Source: Cocos nucifera
Lineage: Eukaryota > Streptophyta > Magnoliopsida > Arecales > Arecaceae
Direction: 5' to 3'
NCBI GenBank assembly: GCA_006176705.1
Contig: QRFJ01005781.1
Location: forward strand, 217,804 to 281,803
DNA: 64,000 nt
In this document: piece by piece, positions 21,287 through 34,024 of the stretch
Position numbering within the stretch: position 1 is the first letter of the stretch
Layout: every line of letters starts with the position of its first letter
The notes under the pieces: generated by a model
Told to the model about the DNA's origin: nothing
The model's database searches: none
Seen by the model: the letters and a program-made list of their open reading frames with translations, nothing else
Position numbers and translations under genes: made by a program

Positions 21287-23039
21287 TGATCACTTGTCGT
21301 AAGGCGGTCAATTATAAACTCTAACTTACTTCTATGTAGCTAGGATAAGTCAAGATCGTATCCATCGATTACTTCAAAATGAGAGAAAGAAGGAATGCTT
21401 GTATAAAAAACTTAAGACAACCGTGCGATAGTAGCAAAATAAATCTAAGTGATAAAAGTGATGCGATAGGATAAAGACCTCAGAAATTCGAATCTACTAT
21501 GTGAAACAGATTTTGGTATCCCTTGTTATGGTACAATAATGGTGTATGAGGTTTAAGTTGATCTAACTTAACTCTTCTTTTTTGAACACGAATTATACCC
21601 TTAGGTCATGACTCGTCTCTTGGAGAGATGTTATTTAACTACAGAACAGATAAGAAGAAAGGAAATTAATTATCGATCTAATTATTTGAGACAAACTATC
21701 TCTTTTGAGTATACATTGTATCCTTAGATCTCAATGTCTTTAGGAAGTATAGATTGTTCGAATAACTAAATCTAATGTAAAGCATATAAGAACGATGCAC
21801 CCTTATATTAAAAAAATCAAATGATTCATAAACTGCATGTAATAGGAATACGAAAAGTATGCATAGAAAATAAATCTGTTACAAGTATCATCTCTTTTTC
21901 AAGAGTAAAAGCTTAGTTTTCCATGGATTCTGGAATTATCTTCGTCTTCTTGGCTTGGACTCCACCGGAATTCAGATCTACAACCCTTCTCAAGTTTGGA
22001 AGATGGAAAAAGAGAGGATGTGAATGGTATGAAGGAGTGGGAATATGAGTGGAAGTGTTTCAGGGTTATAGGAGGTTTTAAGGGATGGTGATAGTGGCTA
22101 GGATTTAGTGGTGTGGAGAAGTGGAAAAAGAAGAGATGGAGGATGACAGTCTTTTGAATTTTTGGAAGTAGAAGGATAGATCATGGGAGAGGCATCGGGG
22201 TGTTTAAATAGAGGAAGGATATTAGGTTTTTAAAAGGATTAAAGGTGAGGTGATTTTGTATGATATTTGATTTGAGATGGAAAAGAGAAGAAAGGGTGGA
22301 GATTTTGTAATGGGATTTTATTTGAATCTCAAAAAAAAAAAAAAATCATGGCATGTGATATTTGAATTTTAAAAAAAAATAGAGAAATGAGGTGGTAAGA
22401 AAGATAAAGAAGGTTTAAAATTTAAATTTCAAAAGACATCTCATGAGAGAAGTTTGTGCTTTGGATGAAATCAAATAAGTCAAGAGAGGAGGAGGCACTG
22501 CCTTCTTTGGAGTATAAAGCAATTAAGGAAGATAGGGGTGCTGATTTTGAGAGAAAGAGAGATGGAATATTCTTTCTTTGGTGTGTGGAGCAGATAAGGA
22601 AGGAAGGAAGGCACATGACATCAAGGAGGCTCTTTGATAATATTTGCCTTCACTCCAAGCCGCAGGATGGAGTAAGTATTTTTTCAGCCTTTGGATCGGA
22701 TCCTTGAATCCATATGAGAGGAAGTTTTGGAGCCTTGATCCTTAGATCTTCTGCACTTGCTTCGGAATCGTTGATTGAAGTGACTTGGATCCCCAATATA
22801 GATGCTTGGATTGAGAGCTCTTAGATGGAGTGCATACATGATAACCCTTGGATTTTCTCCCTTCATAGCTAGCTTTCTAATTAATTGCTTGATTTACCTT
22901 GGGTTGAGCCGTCTTGGATCCTATGAACCCAATCTCCTAATTACCTATAAAATAAACCAAGAAGCATCAAATTCAACTAATAAACGTACAATGCAATAAT
23001 ATTTAATACTTCTTATTATAATATATCAAGTGCTTATTA
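21287..23039 (-). repeat. 3' LTR of the gypsy element
   Basis: 1753 bp, starting TGATCACTTGTCG and ending GCTTATTA, where the terminal CA has mutated to TA. It aligns end to end with 30957-32728. Short ORFs in it (22456-22707, for example) recur in the other LTR and are not genes. Confidence 0.92.
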
Positions 23040-23053
23040 CACCCCCCCAACTT
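23040..23053 (-). other. Polypurine tract of the gypsy element
   Basis: On the minus strand this reads AAGTTGGGGGGGTG directly before the 3' LTR. It is the expected primer site for plus-strand DNA synthesis. Confidence 0.85.
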
Positions 23054-24197
23054 GAACTTTACTGGTTCTCGAGTAAAAAAAATGTTAGTATCATACACCA
23101 ATGTGCTTAGTCATGAGCATTTTTAGGTAATTTCAGCGAAATTGGTGTACAGCTAGAAGCTTAGTAAAGTGTGTCCTTGGAAAATTAAGATTGCCTGCTA
23201 GAATAGTTAAGTGACGAATATAGAATTTTCTTTCTAAGTCTTTTCTTAGTCTATCCCTATTTTTATCCTTAGTTTGTCTTACTCTAAGATAGGTTCATGG
23301 TCTGTACTTTTGTCCATTCATTCTTTTTTTTCTTTTCTTTTCTTTTTTTTTTTTGAAGGAATTGTAGTTTGTGCAATGCCTTAGCCCTATTCCATTTGAT
23401 CCATGTAACGAGTTTTTGGCCAATGACTCCCAAACCAATTGGTTTTAGGGTATTAGGTATAGAACACCCTTCAAGCTTACTAACTCAGGTCTATAAGATT
23501 ATGGGCTAAAGCAATTGCATAGCAGAGCTTCTTTACATTGCCCACCTTTTGATGTGAACATCATTGCTTACTTAGGCAAAGGGGTCCGGTTACTCAGTGA
23601 GAGACCAATGTTTAGAATTTGCCCTCTCTTTTTTTTATTTTAATATTTTTTTTATTTTTTTTAAAGGGATTGCAGTCATCAGGACAACCCATTTATACCC
23701 ATAAAAGGTAGACTCCCCTTGGACATTAATATTGGAGTGATTAGAAGAGTCTAGAAATCAATTCTTATTCTATACTTAGCCACATATTGGGTTTTCTTAA
23801 TGTGCAGTCCCTTGATACTTTATAGTTTATCTAAATTATGCATCAATAGCTACTGAGATGCCTAGTTCCTCTCAATTCTAAAGCACAGAGGTCTATGGAC
23901 ACTTACATCTTCTCAAGTTCTAAGTTTTTATTTCCCACCCCCCAACTTAATCGACATTATCCTCAATGGAGTGGAAAGGGCAAGAGTGTAATACAAAAGA
24001 AAATAAATAGGAACTGAGCGAGAGAATACACCTGGTAATAATACGGTCCTTCTGATGCTCCATCAGGTCTGATTCTTCCCCCAACTTAGTTGATGAACCT
24101 AAGTAAGACAAAACAAAAGAATTAAGATGAGATAAAAATACTGGATTGCCTCCTAGGAGCACTAAGTTTACAGTCTTCAACCAGACTTCATCGGATC
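23054..24197 (-). other. Non-coding region between integrase and 3' LTR
   Basis: Contains two T-rich runs (about 23320-23355 and 23630-23665) and no frame with transmembrane or envelope features. A 77-codon ORF at 23947-24180 has no recognisable domain. Confidence 0.6.
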
Positions 24198-25320
24198 TTA
24201 GGATGGTGGATAGATTGGATCCACCAAGTCAACTGCATCGATTTGTTCTCTTTCATTAATTTCTTCCACATATGGTTTCAAATGCTGGCCATTTACCTTG
24301 AAAGTATTCCATGTTTTTATATCTTTAATTTCAATTGCTCCATGGGGGAACACTTGAGTTACAACATAGGGTCCATTCCAGCGTGATTGTAATTTTTCAG
24401 GAAAAAGGTGCAACCTCAAATTATAAAGCCAAACTTTTTGGTCGGGTTCGAATGTCTTTCTTAAGATATACTTGTCATGATATGCCTTTGTTCGATCCTT
24501 ATAAATTCGTGAGTTCTCATAGGCTTCGTTGCACAGTTCATCTAGTTCGTTCAGTTGCAACCTTCTATTAGAGCCCGCGTTCTTCATATCAAAATTAAAT
24601 TTTTTTATGGCCCAAAAAGTACGATGCTCTAATTCTATCGGTAGATGACATGCTTTTCCAAAGACTAACCGGTAAGGAGACATACCAATCGGGATCTTGA
24701 ATGCAGTTCGATAGGCCCATAATGCATCGTCTAGATGCAAGGACCAATCTTTCCGATCTGATCTAACCATCTTCTCGAGAATTCATTTGTTTTTTATATT
24801 AGAGACTTAGACTTGGCCATTAGTTTGGGGGTGATAAGGTGTGGTAACTTAATGGATGATTTCATACTTATTCATCAGACTCTTAAAGTGCCTATTCGTG
24901 AAATGCGCACCCCCATAACTGATAATGGATCTAGGGCAATCAAAATGACTAAAGATATTGTATTGAATGAATTTGATTGCCACCTTGTGATCATTAGTTC
25001 TGGTTGCTATGACCTCCATCCATTTAGATACAAAATCAACTGCGACAAGAATGTACTCATAATCAAACGAGGAGGGAAAGGGTCCCATGAAGTTGATTCC
25101 CCAAACATCAAAAATTTTCACCACTAAAATTGGGAAGAGGGGCATCATATTTTTTCTTAAGATGCTCCTCGTTTGTTGACATCTTAAACAATGTTGACCA
25201 AATTCATAAGTATCCTTAAATAATGTTGGCCAATAAAATCCACGCTACAACACTTTTGCTGCAGTTTTCTTCCTGCTAAAGTGACCTCCATATGCAAGAG
25301 AGTGACAAAAGGTGAGAATA
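24198..25320 (-). pseudogene. Integrase of the gypsy element
   Basis: The N-terminal zinc-binding HHCC region is readable (CHSLAYGGHF, FYWPTLFKDTYEF, HCLRCQQ, about 25310-25165), with a stop at VL-stop-RGF. In the core the first catalytic Asp is Asn (WGINFMGPF), the second is Tyr (ISYGGAHFTN), and the Glu codon after PYHPQTNGQV is a TAA stop. The C-terminal part is one open frame of 190 codons (24770-24198) with the usual DDALWAYRTAFK, MSPYRLVFGKACHLP, QSRWNGPYVV and VNGQHLKPYVE blocks. All three catalytic positions are lost, so it cannot integrate DNA. Confidence 0.9.
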
Positions 25321-25439
25321 CTCTAAAATTCAGTCTCGGGGACAACGTCGGATCACTTGATTAGAACAAATCTTGAACAACTCAGGTTCCTCCCAAAAAT
25401 AATATTTAACTTGCATGAAAAATCGCTTTTGCTCTTATA

Positions 25440-27000
25440 GGGATCAATGAGATGGAACCTACCCAACAGCCAAATAATTTATAATATGAGCAAACCAAGG
25501 AGGTTTGTTGGAACCAACTATGAAGAGTTGTTCGTCAGAAAATCCATCCTTAATTACATCTGAATTATGTTCAACTAGGATTCTAGAGATATGATCTGCT
25601 ACTACATTTTTCAAACCCTTCTTATCTCGGATTTCTAAATCAAACTCTTGCAGAAGAAGTATCCATCTAATTAGTCTGGGTTTAGTGTCCTTCTTGGATA
25701 GTAGATGTCTTAGTACAACATGATTAGAATAGACTAGGACCTTTGAGCCTAAGAGGTAGGATCTGAATTTATCTAAGACGAACACAACCATAAGTAATTC
25801 TTTCTCGATAGTAGTATAGTGCAATTGTGTATTAGAAAGAATTTTACTTACGTAATAAATTACATGGGGTTCCTTATTGATCCTTTATCCTAATACTGCT
25901 CCTACAGTATAGTCAGAAGCATCGCACATTATCTCAAAGGATAGGGACCAATCTGGGGGTCGAATGATGGGTGCAGATGATAGTGCAGTGCGCAAAGTAT
26001 GAAATGCATTCAGACAATCTTCATTAAAGTCGAAAGTATTATCCTTGGTAAGGAGGTTACATAAGGATCTCGAGATTTTGCTAAAATCTTTAATAAAGCG
26101 CCTATAGAACCCAGCGTGGCCTAAGAAAGACCGTACTTGATGGACCAAGGTCGGAGGTGGTAGTTTTGAGATGGTTTCTACTTTAGCTTTATCTACCTCG
26201 ATTTCTTTATCGGATACAATGTGTTCAAGTACGATTTCTTTACGAACCATGGAATGGCTCTTTTCCCAACTTAACACCAAATTCGTCTTTGTACAACGTT
26301 TAAGAACCTTTGAAAGATTTTGGAGACATTCATTAAATATGGCCCCAAACACCGAAAAGTCGTCCATGAATACTTTCAGAAATTTATCAACCATGTCTGA
26401 AAAAATTAATAAGATGCATCGTTGAAACGTGGCTGGTGCATTGCACAGCTCAAAAGGCATTCGACGAAAGCCAAAAGTACCGTAAGGGCAGGTAAAGGTG
26501 GTTTTCTCTTGGTCCTCTAGAAAAATAAGTACCTGATTGTATCCTGAATATCCATCCAGGAAGCAGAAGTAACTCTGACCTGCTAACCATTCTAGGATTT
26601 GATCAATGAAGGGCAATGAAAAGTGATCTTTTCTAGTCACGGTATTGAGTCATCTATAGTCCACACGTACTCGCCAACCAGTTGTTGTATGAGTAGGTAA
26701 CAGCTCATCTTTTTCATTTTCCACCACAGTGATACCAGACTTCTTCGGTACCACTTGGGTCGGGCTAACCCATTTGCTATCTGATATCGGATAGATAATG
26801 CCTGCATCTAACCATTTCACTACTTTCTTCTTGACTACCTCCCACTTTTTCGGATTCAATCTTCTTTGCATGTCTCTATAGGGTTTGGCGTCTGCCTCGC
26901 AATAAATGTGATGCATGTAAATGGAGGGGTCGATGCCTTTCAAGTCAGCAATTGTCCACCTAATAGCTTCTTTGTTCTCTTTTAGCACACCTACGAGTTG
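25440..27000 (-). pseudogene. Reverse transcriptase and RNase H of the gypsy element
   Basis: RT starts in the frame from 26988 (WTIADLKGIDPSIYMHHI, VSPTQVVPKKSG, RVRVDYR). A TGA near 26650 breaks it just before LNTVTRKDHF. The 251-codon frame 26640-25885 then has FLDGYSGYNQ, the catalytic FMDDFSVFG (Asp-Asp codons at 26359-26364), RSFLGHAGFYRRFIKDFS and the start of RNase H (MCDASDYTVGAVLG). A break near 25880 is followed by RNase H proper (25824-25459): TTIEKELLMVVF, KFRSYLLGSKVLVYSNH (Asn-His where Asp-His is usual), KKDTKPRLIRWILLLQEFD and NVVADHISR. The RT active site is intact, but the polyprotein is broken in at least two places. Confidence 0.92.
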
Positions 27001-27204
27001 GGCTTCCTAGTCGTGGGTCAGGCCTGATGCACTAATCATCGGGAGGGTGTCATTGGGTCCTAAGAACAAATACTTCAGCATGGTCGGAAGTGGCTTTAAT
27101 TCTAGCGTAGGTGGAGCTTCTAAGGATGGGGCTACTGGTGTACTGAAGGGGGTGGATAATCGTTCATACTTGATGGTCCATGGAGGAGTAGTTTTTGAGT
27201 TGGA

Positions 27205-27925
27205 TGGTTTTAATAGAGCATTGACTTCATATATCCATTATGATCGCAGTTTTCGACATCGGAATGGGCTAAAGAATTTTGCAACGGGTCCTGAGAAAGC
27301 ATGGTGGGAGTGACTTCTTCAACTAGTTCCTCGAGCATATTCACCTCACTAAAGTCATTAATCAAGGATCCCATGGCGGCATTGAACACATTTATCCTTA
27401 GCTTTTTATTTTCGAATGACACATCCATGACCCCTGTTCTACAGTTAATGCAAGCATTAGCTGTAGCAAAAAAAGGATCGACCTAGGATGATGGAAATTT
27501 GGTTAGGGTTACTTTCTGATTCCATATCCAAAATGAGAAAGTCTACAGAAAAATAGAACTCATCCATCTTAACTAGCACATCCTCTATCATTCCACGTGG
27601 AACTTTGATGGATCTGTCAGCTAATTATAAGGTTACTGATGTAGATTTCAGTTCTCCAAATTCAAAAAGTTGATATACTAAGCTTGGTTGGAGATTAACA
27701 CTCGCTCCAATAAGGCTTTCTTAATGGTTAGACCCCTTATAACACAGAAAATGATAGGAGCGCCTAGGTCCTTGAGTTTGGATGGGGTTGCATGCTGGAA
27801 GATCGAGCTGGCTTGCTCAGTTAGGTGGACTTGTTTTGGGATATGTGCTCTAGATTTACACTTTTGGGTGCATAAATCTTTCAGAAACTTAGCATAGGTT
27901 GGGTCCTGTTTGATGGCATCCAATA
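27205..27925 (-). pseudogene. Aspartic protease of the gypsy element
   Basis: The frame starts KQDPTYAKFLKDLC and reads KLKDLGAPIIFCVIRGLTIKKALL. At this point family members carry the catalytic LLDLGAS motif. Here a small deletion removes the Asp codon and shifts the frame at about 27710, after which the GAS-VNL part continues in another frame. The downstream flap and substrate part (CINCRTGVMDVSFENKKLRINVF, down to 27210) is readable. Without the Asp the protease would be inactive. Confidence 0.8.
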
Positions 27926-27949
27926 ATGTTTATATGGATTTGTTTAAAC

Positions 27950-29503
27950 AACTCAAGCATTTCATTCATCTTAACTTTCTTTTTATCCATAGGTAGAGGG
28001 TTTTCCAGAGCACTCGAGAATGAAACCTTAGGTACAGGTGCTCGGTTAATAGGTTCTTCCCTCTCTTCAGATTTCTTCTTTTCTGATGTGGTTGGCATTG
28101 GTTGTTTTGATTGTTGGGTTACTTCAAGTTGATTTAAGATTTTTCCACTTCTAAGGATTATAATTGATTTGGCATGTTTGGAAAAAGTTTCGGAACTAGT
28201 GGAGTTTTCAGCCATGTATTGCTCTTTTGGATTACTAATGGGCTGACTAGGTAATTTGCCTTCCTTCCTCCTACTAAAAGCTGTCGCTGCTGACCTATCT
28301 GAGTCTCTAGTTTTGCTATTGATTGCATATGGAAATGGAGTTGAGTGTTCATTTCTAGTCCTTTAAGTGCTTGCAATACTTTTTCTTCGAAAGCTGAACT
28401 ATGGGTACTCGAGGTGGATTGGAAAGGATTCTGGTATTGTGGTTGGGATGGATACCTATAAGTTACATCCGGATAACCTGATCTTTGTTGCACCGGAGGA
28501 ACCATTGGTTGTGATTTCCACGAAAAATTTGGATGGTTTCTCCATCCTAGGTTGTACGTACTAGAATAGGGGTTGTTTCCTGGTTTATGAGTAGTTTGGG
28601 CTTGATGAACTTGCTCTTGTACATATTCAGAAAATTGGTAAGCGACTGGACAATCACCTATAGAGTGGGTAGGACTCGAACAGATCAAACAAGCATCTTA
28701 TACTTGTGTGGGTAGAGAAGAGGTGGTGTAACCGACTTGCAGTAGTCGATCAAGTTTCTAAGAGATTATTTCATCCATTTTGCTGTGGATGTCTATCGAT
28801 TGACCCACTTCATACAACCCATCTTTTTTGGGTTTTGACGTGGAAGCTTTTCTAGTCATATAATGCAATGAATTCTCACTTAGGATTTCAAAAAGGCTAT
28901 CAGGCCTTTTACTCACTTTTAAGCATGAACATCCCACCATAAGATGAGTCAACCATTTGTCTATTTTTTTCGTCAAACCATCACAAAAGCACTGGACAAG
29001 TTGCCATTTGGAAATGACGTGGTGAGGACATTTTTGAATGAGGTCTTTGAGCCTCTCCCAGGTCTCATGGAACATCTCCTGCTCCATTTGGAAAAAATTG
29101 ATTATGGATTTTCTAATCTGATTAGTTTTTCTATAGAAAAATATTTCTTAAGGAATTCTCGTTGAAGCTGGTCCCAGGTCGAAATGATGGTCGAGTCTAA
29201 GGAGTTTAGTCAATACTTGGCTTTATCCTTAAAAGAGAATGGGAATAGCTTTAACCTAAGGGCATCATCCAAAAAATTTTAAATTTTGATAGTTAAATAA
29301 ATCTCAAGAAATTCATCCAAATGCTTGTATGGGTCCTCGTTACTAAGTTTGTAGTAAGATTGAAGCATTTGGATCACACTGTACTTAATCTCATAGTGCG
29401 ATGCCTCTACAGGTGGGACTTGGATGCAAGAAGAATAGGTGTAAGATGAAAGAGTAAAGTACTCCCTCAATTGTCGTGGTGGTTCATCATTCCTAGGATC
29501 CAT
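27950..29503 (-). pseudogene. Gag of the gypsy element
   Basis: Start MDPRNDEPPRQLREYF at 29503. The capsid part continues through frameshifts near 29279 and 29165 (EMFHETWERLKDLIQKCPHH, WQLVQCFCDGL). A stop near 28755 precedes the zinc-knuckle-like CLICSSPTHSIGDCP. Then come NPYSSTYNLGWRNHPNFSWK, a Gln/Ser-rich linker with KLETQIGQ, and the SIIILRSGKILNQ segment leading into a Lys/Glu-rich tail (MDKKKVKMNEMLELFKQI). The NPYS-NTYN-GWRNHPNFSW and LRSGK motifs are typical of plant Tat/Athila-type gag. Confidence 0.88.
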
Positions 29504-30931
29504 ATTCTTAGCTCGAATGGTCTTAAGGGTCTTTTCAATCCCTAGATCTAAGGGTTTTAAGTCGATTTATAGAGATCGATGCCCTAACTTGTATTAAAAG
29601 ATGTTCACTTTGATCTCTTTTCTTTTTTTTTATTTTTATTTTTGAGGAAGGAGAAGAGAAGAAGAGGAGAAGAGAAGGAGAAAGAGTTTAAAGAAGATTG
29701 TCCTATAAGAGTCCTAAACCTATAGACGATAGAAGAGAAGGTTATTTTTTTAAAATTATTTTTATTGTTTTCTTTAAACAAGTAATGCAATCAAATCTAT
29801 CCTAGGGTTATCCTAACTCTAGACAGCTCCTAATTGATCCAAGCTAGCCTTCACGCCCTCCAAGTCAGAGCTTGACCAACCAACTAGCCAGATAAGTATA
29901 AGATCGGTGGGAGTCCCTCCATTGCTTTTCTTAGATACCAATTAAATTGATCAGATCAGCGAACGAAACCAATTATAAACCATCTTCCTTCAGGCCCAGT
30001 CGTCATGCAAACCACTTGCCTAGACACCAGCTAGCTGATCAAGTCTAACCCGGTCCAACTCTTAGGGTCACCTATCCTATTGAGCTCGAATTCCTTAGGG
30101 TCAACGTCTAATTATTTTTAAATTAAAGATTTAGGTCAATGCAATATGAAGGATAGTGATTTTTTGGGCTGAGGGATAATCAAATTCCCACCTTATCTTG
30201 TTTAATTGGATTAAGTGCCCTTAATGTATTTTATGGAAGATGCAATGCAATTAGAAAAAATGTCCAATATAAGTAAAAATCTTTTAAGATTTAATTAGTT
30301 TTTCTATTTTAGTTAAGTGTTATGTGATATTTTATTTTCTTTTTATGTTATGTTATCTTTAAGCAAGAAGGAATAAGAGGTAGGTTTTAATTAAGTTAAT
30401 TAGATTTGAGAAGATTTAGAGAATCTAACTAAATGGAAAGTAAATTATACTAAGATTAAAAGGCAATTTGATAATCTTCAAATAAAGCAAGAAATCAAAT
30501 ATACTTTTAAAGCAATAAATTATTCTAACTATGAAAAGCAGTAAATTATTCTATCGATTAGAAAGCAGGAAATTTTTCTATGTATGCAAATAAGGTAATC
30601 TAGCTAGAAAGCAGTAAATCTACTATATATGAAAATTAATATAAGATAAAAATTTTAAAAAGAGTAAATAGAAAGTAATTAAGCAATTAAAGTAAAGCAG
30701 TCAATTTTTTTAATTTTTTTTTAATTTTTTTTAGAGAATCTATTAAAAGGAAGTAAATTATTCTAGAAATAAAATGCAAGTCTAAAATATGTAGGAAGTC
30801 AAAGGCAGAAAAATATTTTACTAGAAAGACAGGAAAGTAATCCAAAGCAAGAAATAAAAGTCTAGAAAGCAATATAGTAATTTTTTTTAAAATATATTTT
30901 ATAGATTTTTTTTTCAAAATAATCATATCAA
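29504..30931 (-). other. 5' leader of the gypsy element
   Basis: About 1.4 kb between the primer-binding site and the gag ATG. Very A-rich on the plus strand, with no coding motif. Confidence 0.7.
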
Positions 30932-30951
30932 GATCTCCGGCAACGGCACCA
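30932..30951 (-). other. Primer-binding site, tRNA-Asp type
   Basis: The minus strand reads TGGTGCCGTTGCCGGAGATC. It matches the 3' end of plant tRNA-Asp (TGGCGCCGTTGCCGGGGATC) except at two positions and lies 5 nt from the LTR. Confidence 0.9.
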
Positions 30952-30956
30952 AAATT

Positions 30957-32728
30957 TGATCGCTTGTCGTAAGACGGTTAATTATAAACTCTAACTCACT
31001 TCTATGTGGCTAGGGTGAGTCGAGATCGTATCCATAGGGATCTTAGATCGATTATTTCAAAACGAGAGAGAAGGAATGCTTTTGTATAAAAAATTTAAGA
31101 TAACTATGTGATAGTAGCAAAATAAATCTAAGCTAAGTGATAAAAGTGATGTGATAGGATAAAGACCTCAAAAATTTGAATCTACTGTGTGAAACAGATT
31201 TTGGTATCCCTTGTTATAGTGCAATGGTGGTGTGTGAGGTTTAAGTTAATCTAACTTAACTCTTCTTTCTTGAATACGAATTGTACCCTTAGGTCACAAC
31301 TCGTCTCTGGAGAGATATATTATTCAACTACAGAACACACAAGAAGAAAGGAATTTGATTATCGATCTAATTATTTGAGATAACCTATCTCTTTTGAGTA
31401 CACATTGTATCCTTAGATCACAATGTGTCTTTAGGAAGTATAGATTGTTCGAATAACTAAATCTAATGTAAAGCATATAAGAACGATGCACCCTTATATT
31501 AAAAAAATTAAATGATTCATAACTGCATGTAACAGGAATATAAAAAGTATGTATAAAAAATAAATATGTTACAACTATCATCTCTTTTCCGAGAGTAAGG
31601 GCTTAGTTCTCCATGGATTCTGGAATCATCTTCGTCTTTTTGGCTTAGACTCCATCGAAATTCAGATCTACAACCCTTCTCAAGTTTGGAAGATGAAAAA
31701 AGAGAGGATGTGAATGGTATGAAGGAGAGGAGATATGAGTGGAAGTGTTTCAGGGTTATAGAAGGTTTTAAGGGATGGTGATAGTGGCTAGGATTTAGTG
31801 GTGTGGAGAAGTAGAAAAAGAAGAGATGGAGGATGACAGTCTTTTGAATTTTTGAAAATGGAAGGATAGATAGATCATGGGAGAGGCATCAGAGTGTTTA
31901 AATAGAGGAAGGGTATTAGGTTTTTAAAAGGATTAAAGGTGAGACGATTTTGTATGATATTTGATTTGAGATGGGAAAGAAAAGAAAGGATGGAGATTTT
32001 GTAATGGAATTTTATTTGAATCTAAAAAAAAGAAATAAAATCATGGCATGTGATATTTGAATTTTAAAGAAAAATAGAGAAATGAGGTGGTAAGAAAGAT
32101 AAAGAAGGTTCGAAATTTAAATTTCAAAAGGCATCTCATGAGAGCAATTTGTGCTTTGGATGAAATCAAATAAGTCAAAAGAGGAGGCGTTGCCTTCTTT
32201 GGGGTATAAAGCAATTAAGGAAGATAGGGGTGTTAATTTTGAGAGAAAGAGAGATGTGATATTCCTTCTTTGGTGTGTGGAGCAGATAAGGAAGGAAGGC
32301 ATATGACATCAAGAAGACTCTTTGATAATATTTGCCTTCACTCCAAGCCACAGGATGGAGTAAGTATTTTTTTCGGCCTTTAAATCGGATCCTTGAATCC
32401 ATGTGAGAGGAAGTTTTGGAGCCTTGATCCTTGGATCTTTTGCACTTGCTTCGGAATCGTTGATTGGAGTGATTTGGATCCCCAATATAGATGCTTGGAT
32501 TGAGAGCTCTTGGATGGAGTGCACACATGATAGCCCTTGGATTTTCTTCCTTCATGGCTAGCTTTCTAATTAATTGCTTGATTTACCTTGGGTTGAGCCG
32601 TCTTGGATCCTATGAATCCAATCTCCTAATTACCTATAAAATAAACCAAGAAGCATCAAATTCAACTAATAAATGTACAATGCAATAATATTTAATACTT
32701 TTTATTATAATATATCAAGTGCTTATCA
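30957..32728 (-). repeat. 5' LTR of the gypsy element
   Basis: 1772 bp, TGATCGCTTG to GCTTATCA, with TG..CA-type ends intact. It aligns with 21287-23039. Compared with the other LTR it keeps an extra segment near 31040 (AGGGATCTTAGATCG) that the left copy lacks. Confidence 0.92.
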
Positions 32729-32733
32729 ATGTA
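32729..32733. repeat. Right target-site duplication ATGTA
   Basis: Matches 21282-21286. Confidence 0.9.
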
Positions 32734-33254
32734 CACTAATCAATTGATGGATCTATCATTATACAATGTAATAAACAAAAGCAACAAGATATAAACATGA
32801 ATTATCGACTACCGGTACAGCCCAAAATCTGCCAATGGGGGTTTTCTTATCGGTCGGCATGGCCCAAGGCCGTCCATGGTTGCCGATATGGTACGGTCCA
32901 AGACCACCGGCATAGCTCAAACCAACCGACGGGGGTTCTCTTAGCGACCGACGTGGTCCACGGCCGCGGACATGGCATAAAACCCGTTGGCAGGGATAAG
33001 GGTTCTCTTAGTGGCCGACACGACTCACAACCACCGGCATGGTCCAGAACCCATCGGCGGGAGTTTTCTTATCGATCGGCATGGTTTAGGACTGTTCACG
33101 ACCATCGACACGGCACGGTTCAGAATCAATCAACAAGAGTTCTCTTACCCACCGGCACGACCTACATCTAGTGGATAATTATAATATTTATAATATTTAT
33201 TATAAGTATTATTATAAATAATATAAATGATAACTAATAAATATTACTATAAAA
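32734..33254. repeat. CACTA-A intron with a short tandem repeat
   Basis: 32815-33170 holds about five imperfect copies of a 60-75 bp GC-rich unit containing GGGTTCTCTTATCGATCGGCA and CACGGCATGG-like parts. It is flanked by AT-rich DNA. Frames 32797-33171 and 32987-33178 merely translate the repeat. The AT-rich segment 33180-33254 resembles the start of the CACTA-B intron (15108-15190) in reverse complement. Confidence 0.6.
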
Positions 33255-33840
33255 TTTTAAAAAAAATTATACCTACGGCTATGGAGTGGGGGTCGCATAG
33301 AGTTTCGAGGGTCGCCAGCGACGACACTAGAGGTAGCCTAAAAGAGAGACAAAGATAGTGAGATGCAGAGGGAGACAGAGAGAGAAGAGAGAAAAAAAAG
33401 AGAGAAGAGAGAGAAAGAGGGAAGAGAGAGATAGAGAAAGAGAATGAGAGAGAGAGTAGGGAGGGGTCGGGTTGGGCTGAGGGAAGATAGGAGAAAGAGA
33501 GGGGAGGCAAGGCCAACAGTTAGGTCGATCGAGAAAGAAGGGGGAGGCGGGGGAGGTGGAGCCGGCAGTTGGACCGACCAGGAAAGGTGGGAGAGGTGGC
33601 AGGTTCGATCAGGGAGCAAGGAGGAGGCTGGGGAGGAGGCGGGCGAGGTGGTGGGATTGGCTAAAGAAGAGGAAGGTAGGGCCAGTGGCGGGGTCGGTTG
33701 AGGAAGGAGGCGGCGCTGGCTGGGAAAGAAAGAGGAGGCGGGATAGGAGGCACCGGCTGGGGAAGGAAAGGGAGGAGGGACCTCACCGATGGCGAAAAGG
33801 AGGGAGAGAGAGAGAGATCGATCGAAAAAGGAAAAAATGA
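33255..33840 (-). promoter_or_regulatory. Leader exon and C-rich promoter region of CACTA-A
   Basis: On the minus strand a C-rich, then CT-rich segment leads into a short exon ending CCGTAG|GTATAATTTTTTT near 33271. It aligns with 14900-15140 of CACTA-B. Its strand agrees with the TNP2 and TNPA genes to the left. Proline/serine or Glu/Gly/Arg-rich ORFs on both strands reflect base composition. Confidence 0.6.
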
Positions 33841-33872
33841 AAATGAGGCATGGATTGAAAAAAATAATTTAA

Positions 33873-33990
33873 CTTATAGTAGTAGTTTTCGAACCATTGC
33901 CATAGGTCTATGGTAGCGGTTACTAAAAATCGCTGCCATAGGTCTATGACAGTGGTTAGAAAATCGTTGCCATAGGTTAATAATTAATTT
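33873..33990. repeat. Inner hairpin-repeat block of CACTA-A
   Basis: Three modules of the CTATGGCAGCGGTT family, between leader and foldback, as in CACTA-B. Confidence 0.85.
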
Positions 33991-34024
33991 TCTATTTTTT
34001 TAAAATATTATATAATTCTAAAAT

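Larger units (their letters stand above)
21287..32728 (-). mobile_element. Ty3/gypsy LTR retrotransposon (Tat/Athila-like), inserted in CACTA-A
   Basis: An 11.44-kb element with two LTRs, a tRNA-Asp-type primer-binding site beside the right LTR, a polypurine tract beside the left LTR and a 5-bp duplication ATGTA. It is transcribed leftwards. Order from the right: 5' LTR, leader of about 1.4 kb, gag, protease, reverse transcriptase, RNase H, integrase, about 1.1 kb non-coding, 3' LTR. No envelope-like frame follows integrase. LTRs differ by many transitions and several small indels, so the insertion is old. All protein domains carry lesions. Confidence 0.93.
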
